Source: Candidatus Njordarchaeota archaeon (GTDB taxonomy: Archaea; Asgardarchaeota; Njordarchaeia; Njordarchaeales; JAHKLH01). From it: 37,163 nt of DNA. The position numbers and the translations under genes are program-made. Shown here piece after piece: positions 1 through 7,081 of this stretch; position 1 is the first letter of the stretch, and each line of letters begins with the position of its first letter. The stretch is from positions 1 through 37,163 of the forward strand of contig JAHKLH010000001.1 in the NCBI GenBank assembly GCA_029856635.1, given 5' to 3'. A model generated the notes under the pieces. It did no database searches. It worked only from the letters and a program-made list of their open reading frames with translations, and was not told where the DNA came from.

Positions 1-57
1 CATGAAGCTAGTTATATTGTGATTAAGCGCGGTGAGAGTATGCAGGCTACGATATAG
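1..57 (+). CDS. possible C-terminal tail of an upstream gene
   Basis: The first frame is open from the left edge for 18 codons and ends with TAG at 55-57. The visible peptide reads HEASYIVIKRGESMQATI. A 2-oxoacid:ferredoxin oxidoreductase alpha subunit is the partner expected before the beta subunit at 440, and such subunits can end with a short segment resembling V-I-x-K-x-R-G-E. The match is too short to be convincing, and the gap of about 380 bp before the beta gene is unusual for an alpha-beta pair. Confidence 0.18.
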   Translation, partial: HEASYIVIKRGESMQATI

Positions 58-439
58 GGCTTATCTGGTGATTAATTTAGGCTTAAGGCAATGTATTTAT
101 GCGAGTCTAAACCATACCAGCGTTGAGAAATGTGCGCGCTATGTGCTCGTTGGCTACTAAAAACTCTGAAATATAAGGATTAACTGCTACCAAAAGATAC
201 CATGAAATTTGGCGCTAAACATGCGGAGATGCTCAAGACCTATTTGCAAAAATAGCGTTTATACTTTTCAGTGAAGGTATTCTGTTTCCCTAAAAAGACT
301 CGCTTGGTGTTTTTAAATTAAAGAAGCACTATTACACGAATCTCAGTAATTCTTTTAAAATAAGAGAATAAGTATTTATTAATATATACATTTTCCCTTG
401 TTTTAATATCATTATATGTGAGAATAATCGTGTCTAGAG
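58..439. other. 382 bp without a recognisable gene
   Basis: All six frames carry frequent stops, and no reading frame resembles a known protein. Bases about 30-250 look less AT-rich than the other intergenic spacers here and contain G/C-rich patches around 130-150 and 210-235, so a decayed gene or an unrecognised RNA is possible. I looked for conserved pieces of RNase P RNA, 7S RNA, 5S rRNA and tRNA and found none. From about 340 onward the sequence becomes AT-rich and looks like the promoter region of the downstream gene. Confidence 0.4.
369..390 (+). promoter_or_regulatory. putative core promoter of korB
   Basis: The stretch TAAGTATTTATTAAT at 369-383 continues into ATATATA and has the look of an archaeal BRE/TATA element. 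The same 15 bases occur upstream of hdrC at 2693-2707. The ATG at 440 lies about 57 bases downstream, leaving room for a short leader; no strong Shine-Dalgarno sequence precedes that ATG. Confidence 0.4.
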
Positions 440-1387
440 ATGGTACTTAAAGCACGAACAGTTGTATTCAAATTATACCATCCACTTGACAAGTTTCTTC
501 GGATTGATCGAATGCCGCATATTTGGTGTTCGGGATGTGGTATTGGTCCTGCGCTTTCTGCTTTGTTTAGGGCTTTAGATAAATTGAGTATTCCGATAAA
601 GAGAACGATCTTTGTATCTGGAATTGGGTGTACTGGACGTGTTGCTGGCTATTGGAGAGGTGATGGACTTCATGTTACGCATGGTAGACCTATTCCAGTA
701 GCTTTAGCAATAAAGTTGGTTCGTCCTGATTTAAATGTTATTGTGTTTAGTGGAGATGGAGATTTGGCGACTATTGGTGGAAATCATTTAATTCATGCGG
801 CTCGTAGAAATCATGATCTTCTCGTTGTTTTGATTAATAACTACAACTATGGAATGACGGGGGGACAGTATGGTGCTACAACGCCCACTGGAGCTAGAAC
901 TTCTTCTTCACCTTATGGAAATATTGAGCGTCCATTTAATATTCCGTATTTAGTTGCAGGTGCTGGAGCACCTTATGTAGCTAGGTGGACTTCACTGCAT
1001 GTTCATAGACTTTACGAGACTTTTGTTGATGCTCTACAAAAGAGAGGATTTCGGTTAATTGAAGTTATTGCCCAATGTCCGACGAATTTTGGTCGTCGAA
1101 ATAGGATGCCAGATGCTATGGATATGCTTGAATATTTTAGAAGGAATAGCGTGATTTGGAATAATGCTCCGCTTCATGAAGTAGGATTAGATAGGCCTGA
1201 TGGAAAAATTATTATTGGAAAGTTCTTGGACATTACTGATAAGATTCCGACTTATGAGGAGAGATACCTATCACTCCTTCAAAAATTAGGCGCCAAACTT
1301 CGTGCTAAGGTAATTGGAGAATACATTGAAATTGATCCCGCAAAGTTCCTTGAGGAATTTAGAAAACCTAACTTTTATTCAAAGTAG
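440..1387 (+). CDS. korB: 2-oxoglutarate:ferredoxin oxidoreductase subunit beta
   Basis: This is the thiamine-diphosphate-binding beta subunit of a 2-oxoacid:ferredoxin oxidoreductase, most like the 2-oxoglutarate (Kor) type, which decarboxylates the oxoacid to its acyl-CoA and reduces ferredoxin. The N-terminal segment around residues 25-36 (RMPHIWCSGCGIG) carries the first cluster-ligand cysteines. Further cysteine follows in SGIGCTGR. The thiamine-diphosphate motif GDGD at about 105-108 ends in the asparagine-rich NNYNYGMTGGQ near 133-143, and a later cysteine occurs in IAQCPTNFGR. Length is 315 residues, normal for the family. The ATG fits the family start (HPLDKFLRIDR follows closely). 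No alpha or gamma subunit gene is visible; a KorD-like ferredoxin lies at 4074. The exact substrate could be another 2-oxoacid. Confidence 0.9.
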   Translation: MVLKARTVVFKLYHPLDKFLRIDRMPHIWCSGCGIGPALSALFRALDKLSIPIKRTIFVSGIGCTGRVAGYWRGDGLHVTHGRPIPVALAIKLVRPDLNVIVFSGDGDLATIGGNHLIHAARRNHDLLVVLINNYNYGMTGGQYGATTPTGARTSSSPYGNIERPFNIPYLVAGAGAPYVARWTSLHVHRLYETFVDALQKRGFRLIEVIAQCPTNFGRRNRMPDAMDMLEYFRRNSVIWNNAPLHEVGLDRPDGKIIIGKFLDITDKIPTYEERYLSLLQKLGAKLRAKVIGEYIEIDPAKFLEEFRKPNFYSK

Positions 1388-1416
1388 GATCTTTTGCAAC
1401 ATTTTGGTTTGGTTTG

Positions 1417-1437
1417 AAATATTTTCTTTAGTTTTTG
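1417..1437 (+). terminator. possible T-tract terminator after korB
   Basis: Three T runs (ATTTTC, CTTTAG, TTTTTG) follow within 50 bases of the korB stop. Archaeal RNA polymerase commonly terminates at such T-rich tracts without a hairpin. There is no further support. Confidence 0.25.
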
Positions 1438-1534
1438 ATGCTGTGTTAGTCGTTATTTTAACATCGTAATAATATTAGAAGATGTTATTTTCATAACTTA
1501 AAAAGACTTTTAGCTTTGACTTTGGTATATCTTC

Positions 1535-1942
1535 ATGGGATGTATAGTGAGAGTTATTAAACTCATTCGAATAATGTTTGAGGGAAAAAGCATAGAATGC
1601 GATGCATTATTTGATAGTGGAGCATCTGTAACTGTAATTAGTACTAGGTTCTTTGAGAAAAATTTTGGAAGAAAATGGCAAATTTTGCAGAAACCTATCA
1701 AGATTTTCTGGATTAATGGTAGTCTTATAGAAGTTAGCAAATTTGTTCAAATTTTTATTCAAGTTGATAATTTAATATTTCCAGAAACTGTGTTTCTTAT
1801 TGATGAGTTCGTTGAGAAAATAATTGTTAATGAAAAAGAAATTAAAATTCCTCAGGTGATTATTGGTGCTGGTACTATGGACAAATATGGTATTATTTTG
1901 GATCCAAAGGAGGATATAAAAACATCTGCAATAATGTTATAA
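1535..1942 (+). CDS. retropepsin-like aspartyl protease
   Basis: This 135-residue protein has the single-domain retropepsin plan. The catalytic-type motif is ALFDSGASVTVIS at about residues 24-36, followed by flap-like beta strands and the second conserved element VIIGAGTMDKYGIILDP near 108-124, which corresponds to the psi-loop IIG element of the family. Single-domain retropepsins act as dimers. DSGA replaces the more common DTGA, a tolerated variant. There is no signal peptide or membrane segment, so a cytosolic protein is expected. The ATG at 1535 has no strong Shine-Dalgarno sequence; GTG at 1547 is an alternative start. Its substrate is unknown. It lies between korB and a helical PaREP1-like gene, about 75 bp before the latter. 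Confidence 0.7.
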   Translation: MGCIVRVIKLIRIMFEGKSIECDALFDSGASVTVISTRFFEKNFGRKWQILQKPIKIFWINGSLIEVSKFVQIFIQVDNLIFPETVFLIDEFVEKIIVNEKEIKIPQVIIGAGTMDKYGIILDPKEDIKTSAIML

Positions 1943-2016
1943 ATCCTTTTCTAATCGTTTAAAAATGTATGTTGTGCTTTGATTTTTCGCGTGAGAAATA
2001 ATTTTGGGGGATATCT

Positions 2017-2541
2017 TTGGATGAGCTGGATTTAATTGATAAGGCAAAAAATGACTTTAAGCTCTCATTAAGCTTATTAGAAAAGGGTGATGTTAGAGAT
2101 GCCGCTGAAAAGGCTTGGATGGCAATAGAAAATATTCGTAAAGCACTTTTAGTTGCTGTCAAAATACCGTATGAAATTGCGAAAACCGTTGTTAATGGTG
2201 TTCCGTTATTCAGTAAAATCTTAAAAATTCTTGGGAAAAAAAGAACTTGCTTAGAATGTACTTCTATTTTAACAGCAGGCTTAATACACTTGGTTTTTTA
2301 CGAGATGGTAATCCCGGATGGTGAATTAGAGGAAATCATCAGAAACGAAGTACCCCAATGGATTGAGGAGATGATAAATGTGATAAATTCTGTAAAGCAT
2401 GTAGATTTATCTCACTTAGTTGAAATAATAGAAAAAATGAATAAAATTAAGGCTGAAATACTCAGAAAATCAAGGGAATATTTAGACCTTAGTGAGCAAT
2501 TAAGCAAAGAAATAGCTACAGTTTTAGTTAAAAGACATTAG
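2017..2541 (+). CDS. PaREP1/HEPN-like helical protein
   Basis: The N-terminal half (residues 5-55) reads KAKNDFKLSLSLLEKGDV then AAEKAWMAIENI, the signature of archaeal PaREP1-type proteins of the HEPN superfamily, in which paired helices carry an A-x-E-K-x-W motif. The rest is predicted to be all-helical. I cannot find the R-x4-6-H motif of ribonuclease HEPN proteins, so catalytic activity is doubtful. The TTG start is chosen because a GGGGGA Shine-Dalgarno sequence at 2006-2011 lies five bases upstream. The protein is 174 residues and probably cytosolic. HEPN proteins often pair with MNT-type nucleotidyltransferases; one is encoded about 2 kb downstream on the other strand, but the genes are not adjacent. 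Confidence 0.55.
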   Translation: MDELDLIDKAKNDFKLSLSLLEKGDVRDAAEKAWMAIENIRKALLVAVKIPYEIAKTVVNGVPLFSKILKILGKKRTCLECTSILTAGLIHLVFYEMVIPDGELEEIIRNEVPQWIEEMINVINSVKHVDLSHLVEIIEKMNKIKAEILRKSREYLDLSEQLSKEIATVLVKRH

Positions 2542-2567
2542 AAAATTTAGCATTAATTTCTGCTCTC

Positions 2568-2589
2568 GATATCCGTCATAACGGATGTC
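2568..2589. other. 9-bp hairpin in the spacer before hdrC
   Basis: GATATCCGT (2568-2576) and ACGGATGTC (2581-2589) can pair through nine positions, one of them G-U, around a CATA loop. No T-tract follows directly, so it is not a typical intrinsic terminator. Two weaker hairpins follow (AAGCT...AGCTT near 2597-2612 and AGTCA...TGACT near 2630-2645). The 190-bp spacer has no open reading frame. Confidence 0.4.
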
Positions 2590-2692
2590 AAAATAAAGCT
2601 AATAAAAGCTTCATTAAAAGATGTGAGGCAGTCAAAATTCTGACTATAATTTGAAACATTCGTATTGATTTTTTGTGAAGTATAAATTTCAT

Positions 2693-2707
2693 TAAGTATT
2701 TATTAAT
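2693..2707 (+). promoter_or_regulatory. putative core promoter of hdrCB
   Basis: TAAGTATTTATTAAT is identical to the element upstream of korB. Its centre is about 31 bases before the GTG at 2732, which is the spacing expected for a TATA box with a nearly leaderless transcript. Confidence 0.45.
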
Positions 2708-2731
2708 TCTTTACTTGGTTAAGAAGTCTAA

Positions 2732-3118
2732 GTGTCTACCATGGAATTTCCAAATGAGCTAGCGAAAAAAATCTTTGAAATTTCTGGACAAAATGTTTAT
2801 TCTTGCATGCAATGCGGAAAATGCAGCGCGGGGTGTCCTAATGTTGATTTTATGGATGTTACGCCAAATCAAGTTATTCACATGATTCAAGTTGGAGATG
2901 AAAATGTATTACATGTTAAAACTCCGTGGGTTTGTGCTAATTGTTTAACATGCACTATAAGATGTCCAAGAGATGTGGATCTTGCGGCAATAATGGAGGC
3001 CATTCGTCATTTGTCATCGCTTCGTGCGGGAATTTACAGAATTGATTTAAATAAAGTTGGAAAAGAAGGTTTCCCACAAATAGTTTTAGTTGCTGTTGCA
3101 AGAAAATACACACTCTGA
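2732..3118 (+). CDS. hdrC: HdrC-like 4Fe-4S protein
   Basis: The protein has two classical [4Fe-4S] motifs, CMQCGKCSAGCP at about residues 25-36 and CANCLTCTIRCP at about 68-79, spaced as in heterodisulfide reductase subunit C and in the C-terminal part of thiol:fumarate reductase subunit B. It ends shortly after with FPQIVLVAVARKYTL, giving 128 residues, shorter than typical methanogen HdrC. It should pass electrons between an iron-sulfur or flavin partner and the CCG-domain protein HdrB encoded just downstream. The GTG at 2732 suits the promoter spacing; ATG at 2741 is the alternative start. The hdrB start codon follows 12 bases after the stop, so the two genes form an operon. Confidence 0.85.
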   Translation: MSTMEFPNELAKKIFEISGQNVYSCMQCGKCSAGCPNVDFMDVTPNQVIHMIQVGDENVLHVKTPWVCANCLTCTIRCPRDVDLAAIMEAIRHLSSLRAGIYRIDLNKVGKEGFPQIVLVAVARKYTL

Positions 3119-3130
3119 GAGGTGATGAGA

Positions 3131-3991
3131 ATGAAATTGCTATACTTCCCAGGCTGTTCATTGAAAACATATGCTACGGTCTATGAAAAAACCGCATTAG
3201 AAGTTTTAAGGGCGCTTGGTTTTGAGGTATATGAGCTTGAGCGATGGAACTGTTGTGGAGCTGAATTTACTTCTGCAATTGACTTCTTCATGCACCACGT
3301 AGGTGCCGTGAGAGATTTAATTAGAGCTCAAGAGATGCAAAGAAAATATGGAACAAATAAATTACTTACCCTTTGTCCTCTTTGTTATAATGTACTTGCC
3401 CTCGTGAATCAAAAGCTAAAGCAGGATCAAGAATTCTATGAGCGAGTTTCATCATTTATGGATGATGAGGAAAAATATGAACTTGGTATAAAAGTTATTC
3501 ATCTAGTATCAGTATTACGAGAGATCCCTCCTGAGAAAATAAAAGAAAAAGTAACAAAGCCTTTATCAGAATTTAATGTAGCTGTTTATTACGGTTGCAA
3601 GCTTGCTCGTCCAAAAGAAGTAGCAATAATAGATCCAGAAGACCCCTTAATCATTGAAAGAGTCATAGAGGAACTTAATGCATCATCTGTAGATTGGTCA
3701 TACAAGACTGAATGCTGTGGTGCGTATCTCATTGCTACAAATAAAGATGCTGCAAAGAATGCCGTGGAAAGAATTATTTATGATGCTATTGATAATGGTG
3801 CAAACATCATTGCGACAGTTTGCCCACTTTGTCACTTCAACCTCACTTACGTTCAGGAAAAATTAATGAAACATCGCAAAATAGTCCCAGTTGTCTACAT
3901 AACTGAACTACTCGCTTTAGCATTTGGTATGGAAAGCTTAATTGAACCAAGAAAACTAAAAACGATTAAAGCAGTTGTGCAAAGACGCTGA
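3131..3991 (+). CDS. hdrB: HdrB-like CCG-domain protein
   Basis: Two complete CCG domains are visible: CSLKT...NCCGAEF...LCPLCYN in the first half and YYGCK...ECCGAY...VCPLCHF in the second. In heterodisulfide reductase subunit B these cysteines bind the pair of non-cubane [4Fe-4S] clusters that reduce the disulfide. The protein is about 286 residues, normal for HdrB. GAGGTGAT at 3119-3126 is a good Shine-Dalgarno sequence for the ATG at 3131; GTG at 3122 and ATG at 3125 lie inside it and are less likely. It is co-transcribed with hdrC. No HdrA or SdhA/TfrA flavoprotein is seen, so whether the substrate is a CoM-S-S-CoB-type disulfide, another thiol pair or a quinone-like carrier cannot be told from this window. 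Confidence 0.88.
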   Translation: MKLLYFPGCSLKTYATVYEKTALEVLRALGFEVYELERWNCCGAEFTSAIDFFMHHVGAVRDLIRAQEMQRKYGTNKLLTLCPLCYNVLALVNQKLKQDQEFYERVSSFMDDEEKYELGIKVIHLVSVLREIPPEKIKEKVTKPLSEFNVAVYYGCKLARPKEVAIIDPEDPLIIERVIEELNASSVDWSYKTECCGAYLIATNKDAAKNAVERIIYDAIDNGANIIATVCPLCHFNLTYVQEKLMKHRKIVPVVYITELLALAFGMESLIEPRKLKTIKAVVQRR

Positions 3992-4007
3992 TTCACTATG
4001 TTGAGAA

Positions 4008-4018
4008 GTATATAAAAC
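4008..4018 (+). promoter_or_regulatory. TATA-like promoter of the KorD-like gene
   Basis: AGTATATAAAA lies about 60 bases before the ATG at 4074. A transcript starting near 4040 would have a leader of about 30 bases that includes a GGTG Shine-Dalgarno sequence at 4063-4066. Confidence 0.45.
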
Positions 4019-4073
4019 TATAACATCTCTTTATTCAAACAACTATTATATGTTTTTTGGATGGTGCTGAAGA

Positions 4074-4403
4074 ATGATAAAGGAAGAGGAATTACGGAAA
4101 TCAATGCTATCCCAATTAGAAGAAAAACGAAAATGGAAATTAGCTCAAAGATACAAATTAAAAGTAAAACGTGGTCAAGTTTATGTAATAAAAGACCGTT
4201 GCAAAGGCTGTGGAATCTGCATTAATCTATGTCCAATGCAAGTGCTTCAGTTCAGTGAAGATTTTAATGAGAAGGGATACCATTATCCAATTCTGGTTGA
4301 AAATCCCCCTACGAAATATTGCATCGCGTGTCATACTTGCGAGTGGCACTGCCCTGATTTTGCAATATTCGTGGAAGAAGTAGAAGAGGTAATGGGAGAA
4401 TAA
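4074..4403 (+). CDS. korD: KorD-like 2x[4Fe-4S] ferredoxin subunit
   Basis: The protein has 109 residues. After a charged N-terminal segment of about 35 residues there are two ferredoxin motifs: CKGCGICINLCP at about 43-54 and CIACHTCEWHCP at about 83-94. The sequence between them, with EKGYHYPILVE, is characteristic of the delta subunit of 2-oxoglutarate:ferredoxin oxidoreductase, which hands electrons from the catalytic core to soluble ferredoxin. Its gene has its own promoter and sits 3.6 kb from korB, separated by unrelated genes and hdrCB, whereas in many archaea korD is directly next to korAB. An independent ferredoxin for HdrCB or the SdhB-like protein is the alternative reading. Confidence 0.8.
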   Translation: MIKEEELRKSMLSQLEEKRKWKLAQRYKLKVKRGQVYVIKDRCKGCGICINLCPMQVLQFSEDFNEKGYHYPILVENPPTKYCIACHTCEWHCPDFAIFVEEVEEVMGE

Positions 4404-4577
4404 CTCGTTTTAGAGAAGAGTATTTAGACTGTGGAGTATTCTGGACAATATCGAATTTCAGAGTTCGTTTGACTTATGTTTGATTACATAACTGATAATT
4501 TCATTGAATAATTGTTCATTGTAGTACTTGCAATACATTTTTCGGAGTTAGATTATCACTCTCTGGGGAATCCTAAT

Positions 4578-6185
4578 TTAATCCCTGCTTTGTCCTTTAC
4601 GTTTTTGCAATATTCTCTTAAGGACTCTTCTTATGGTGTCTTCAGGAAAATCGATTACTTCTCTTATTTCTCTAACTGTCTTTTTACCAAGTTTAAAGTA
4701 AGCATAAGAAACCATGTGTTCGAGAGTTATGCTTCTCAAACGTCTAAGAATTGGAGCACGAAGCTTCTCCATTTCCTCTACAAGTTCTAACGCATTTAGG
4801 AGTGTTAAGCAGTAGTGTCTTCCTGAATATTTTTCTTGCTTTAGCATTTCATCTATGAGAGCATTCCAATCAATTTTTCCTTTTCTCATGATGCGAGCAA
4901 TATCCAGTACGTCTCTCATTCTACCAGTTATCGCTTTCATTAAAATTAAATCTGTGTCGCTTGCGAAGAGTATAATAAGATTTTCAAATTTCTTTACCTC
5001 TGCTCGGGAAAGCATCGAGTCTGTTACGAATAATTTATCATTTATTCTTTTGACATACACATCTACTCTTGGAAGAAATTTACATTCAAAACTCATTCTA
5101 AAGCGTTCTTTTACAGTTGGATGATACCCCATTTTCTTAAGAGCCCTTAGAAATTCATCAGTATCCTCCTCGTTGATTATTACAACATCTACATCCCTAG
5201 TTGCGATTTTATATCCCTTCAGAACCATTACTGCCCCGCCTATTAGGAAAATTTTCACTTCTCTATTCAGATTTCGAGAAATTTCCTCAAAAAATTCTGG
5301 TCCTACTCTTTTTGGAATATGCTTAGTCATATCTACATTATAAACTCGTGCTAATTCAAGAATTTCCTCAAGAGGCAAGGCAAAAGCATTTGGAGGTTCT
5401 TCCCCTCTTATTAGACCCTCTAACTTCATGAGTTCGTTAATAACACCATGCTTGATTGCAAGATTCTTGAGTTTTTCCCAGTCAATTTCATCATAGTATT
5501 TTGCAAGAAGAATCGCAATTAAAGATCGCTGGTACTCATTTTCGGAAACTAGTATTGCATGAATTATTACATCCTCAAGGGAAACCTCTTCCCTTGGAAT
5601 TCTATAATAGTCCCACGGAGTAACTACGTCTATTCCGAATTTTTCGAATGCTGAAAACGCTGTTGGAGTTCCATCAACTTTAACTCCTCTTGGAACTCTA
5701 ACTATCTCGAACTCCCCACATCTATACACAACACCTAATGCTTTTCTCGATGAAATCATCTCAATAAAAACATGCAAATGCGGATCCTCTGGCAACCTAA
5801 ATTTAGATTTATAACGAAGCACAAGTCCTTTTGCCTCTAGCTCTGAAAGAATTTTGCGAACAGATCGCTCACTTAACTTCAGAGCTTTTGCTATCTCAAT
5901 AATAGACATCTCACCACTAAGTAACAGAGAAAGTATTTCTCTTGAATTCTTCTTCAACAGTATGTTCACATCATATTTGGTGCATATCTTCATTAATATT
6001 GGAAGCAAGACTCTGACTATTCGATACTTGGAATTCACTTTTTTTAATATTCCAAGTTCCTCTAATTCTTTCAATTTCCGATACGCTGTAGCCCTAGAAA
6101 TTCCTAGCTCCCTTGAGATATCACTAGCAGAAGCCTCACCAAGTCTCATGAGAAGTTCAAGCACCTCAGCATATCTCGTACTCAT
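4578..6185 (-). CDS. HTH-nucleotidyltransferase fusion, AbiE-like
   Basis: This 535-residue protein appears to be a multidomain regulator. Residue numbers are from this ATG. Winged HTH 1 spans about 10-50 (SDISRELGISRATAYRKL); HTH 2 spans about 90-125 (EIAKALKLSERSVRKILSEL). A middle region at 155-260 contains TPTAFSAFEKFGIDVVTPWD, reminiscent of AbiEi-type antitoxins. A nucleotidyltransferase domain follows at about 310-445, with GGA near 316-318, the metal-binding DVDVVI near 331-336 and a third acidic motif RVDVYV near 373-378. A third HTH-like segment closes the protein (TVREIREVIDFPEDTIRRVLKR). The downstream ATG at 6185 is chosen because the TATA-like spacer element implies a nearly leaderless start there; ATG 6194 lies inside the operator arm. 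The gene is convergent with the ferredoxin gene. The family as a whole and its function are unknown to me. Confidence 0.72.
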   Translation of the reverse strand: MSTRYAEVLELLMRLGEASASDISRELGISRATAYRKLKELEELGILKKVNSKYRIVRVLLPILMKICTKYDVNILLKKNSREILSLLLSGEMSIIEIAKALKLSERSVRKILSELEAKGLVLRYKSKFRLPEDPHLHVFIEMISSRKALGVVYRCGEFEIVRVPRGVKVDGTPTAFSAFEKFGIDVVTPWDYYRIPREEVSLEDVIIHAILVSENEYQRSLIAILLAKYYDEIDWEKLKNLAIKHGVINELMKLEGLIRGEEPPNAFALPLEEILELARVYNVDMTKHIPKRVGPEFFEEISRNLNREVKIFLIGGAVMVLKGYKIATRDVDVVIINEEDTDEFLRALKKMGYHPTVKERFRMSFECKFLPRVDVYVKRINDKLFVTDSMLSRAEVKKFENLIILFASDTDLILMKAITGRMRDVLDIARIMRKGKIDWNALIDEMLKQEKYSGRHYCLTLLNALELVEEMEKLRAPILRRLRSITLEHMVSYAYFKLGKKTVREIREVIDFPEDTIRRVLKRILQKRKGQSRD

Positions 6186-6193
6186 GCAAATCA

Positions 6194-6244
6194 TCGGAAA
6201 AATTATGATAAAAAATATTTAAAAATGTATCAAAAATTTTCCGA
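6194..6244. promoter_or_regulatory. 51-bp palindrome enclosing the promoter
   Basis: The left arm at 6194-6210 (TCGGAAAAATTATGATA) matches the reverse complement of the right arm at 6228-6244 (TCGGAAAATTTTTGATA) at 15 of 17 positions. The 17-base spacer is AT-rich and, read on the minus strand, contains CATTTTTAAATATTTTT, a TATA-like element about 30 bases before the ATG at 6185. The arm centres are 34 bp apart, about three helical turns. This is the arrangement expected of an operator that controls the HTH-nucleotidyltransferase gene, most simply by autoregulation. Confidence 0.6.
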
Positions 6245-6352
6245 CATTTTGAATAATGAATGAATTAATTACACGAATATCATTATAACACTCGCAAATC
6301 AGCCTTTATTGAAATATAGGTTGAGAATTTTCATTATTAACTCAATGCAATC

Positions 6353-7081
6353 CTATCTTCTTATTTCCCTCTTCTCAATCTTCCTCTCATTGTAAAGCTT
6401 ACGCCACACTTCAGGACCCTTCTTTATTAGCTCGTCGATTTCGCGATGATATTTTCCAGTTTCAAGCTCCTTTAACCGCTCCTCCAAGTGCTTGGACTTT
6501 GGAAGCATGTATTTCCCATATAATCTTCTAACCAGCATAAAAATCCAAGGATGAGGAATCTCAGCAGGACATCGTAGGGAGCAAGCGCCGCACATGATGC
6601 AGTCGAACGTCAATTCCGCAGCAGTTCGGATGTCTCCTCGTAGCATTGCTTGGATAGCATCCATAACCTGTAATTCTTGTGGGCATGCTTTTGTACAGGT
6701 ATTGCATGCCACACAGCGAGTTAACTCTGGAAATAGCTTCAAAATTTCAGTTAAATCGGGTTTCAATTCCTCAATTCGGTATTTAGGCTTTTTCGGAGGA
6801 GAGAAATATATATTTGTGAGTTGCATTCCATCTTCAACTTCCGTCTGACATGCCAAACCAGCGTAAAGTCTGAAATCATCTTTCTTTCGGTAGATTGTCA
6901 AGCAAGCTCCACAAAAGCCTTTACGGCATCCTACACCACGCGTGAGACGATATCCAATGTACTCAAGTGCTTTCTGAATAGTTAATCCTTTCAAAACCTT
7001 GTAAGGTTTGCCGAAAACGTATATTGTAACGTACTCTTCTTTCTTCTTTGTTGCTGTCTTTTGTGCCGACATTAATGACAC
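6353..7081 (-). CDS. SdhB/FrdB-like iron-sulfur protein
   Basis: The N-terminal half is a [2Fe-2S] plant-ferredoxin-like domain with GCRKGFCGAC near residues 52-61 and a fourth cysteine in GLAC. The C-terminal half carries CVACNTCTKACP near 122-133 and CIMCGACSLRCP near 161-172. This is the layout of succinate dehydrogenase/fumarate reductase iron-sulfur subunits and of the N-terminal part of TfrB. All ligands are cysteine. GAGGT at 7087-7091 on the minus strand lies five bases before the GTG at 7081, supporting that start over ATG 7072. A TATA-like AAATATATACC lies near 7120-7130. No flavoprotein or membrane anchor gene is adjacent; with HdrC and HdrB nearby it could form a split form of the TfrB fusion, an inference from domain content. 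Confidence 0.82.
   Translation of the reverse strand: MSLMSAQKTATKKKEEYVTIYVFGKPYKVLKGLTIQKALEYIGYRLTRGVGCRKGFCGACLTIYRKKDDFRLYAGLACQTEVEDGMQLTNIYFSPPKKPKYRIEELKPDLTEILKLFPELTRCVACNTCTKACPQELQVMDAIQAMLRGDIRTAAELTFDCIMCGACSLRCPAEIPHPWIFMLVRRLYGKYMLPKSKHLEERLKELETGKYHREIDELIKKGPEVWRKLYNERKIEKREIRR

Noticed and set aside
58..250. RNase P RNA, 7S RNA, 5S rRNA or C/D-box RNA in the left spacer
   Set aside because: No conserved core sequence or box pair could be found by eye.
4512..4790. Plus-strand reading frame of 92 codons
   Set aside because: It runs opposite to the HTH-nucleotidyltransferase gene over most of its length, has no protein-like pattern and no ribosome-binding site; it is a shadow.
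2017..6185. HEPN-MNT toxin-antitoxin pair formed by the PaREP1-like protein and the nucleotidyltransferase
   Set aside because: The genes are 2 kb apart, on opposite strands with three redox genes between, and the HEPN catalytic motif is absent.
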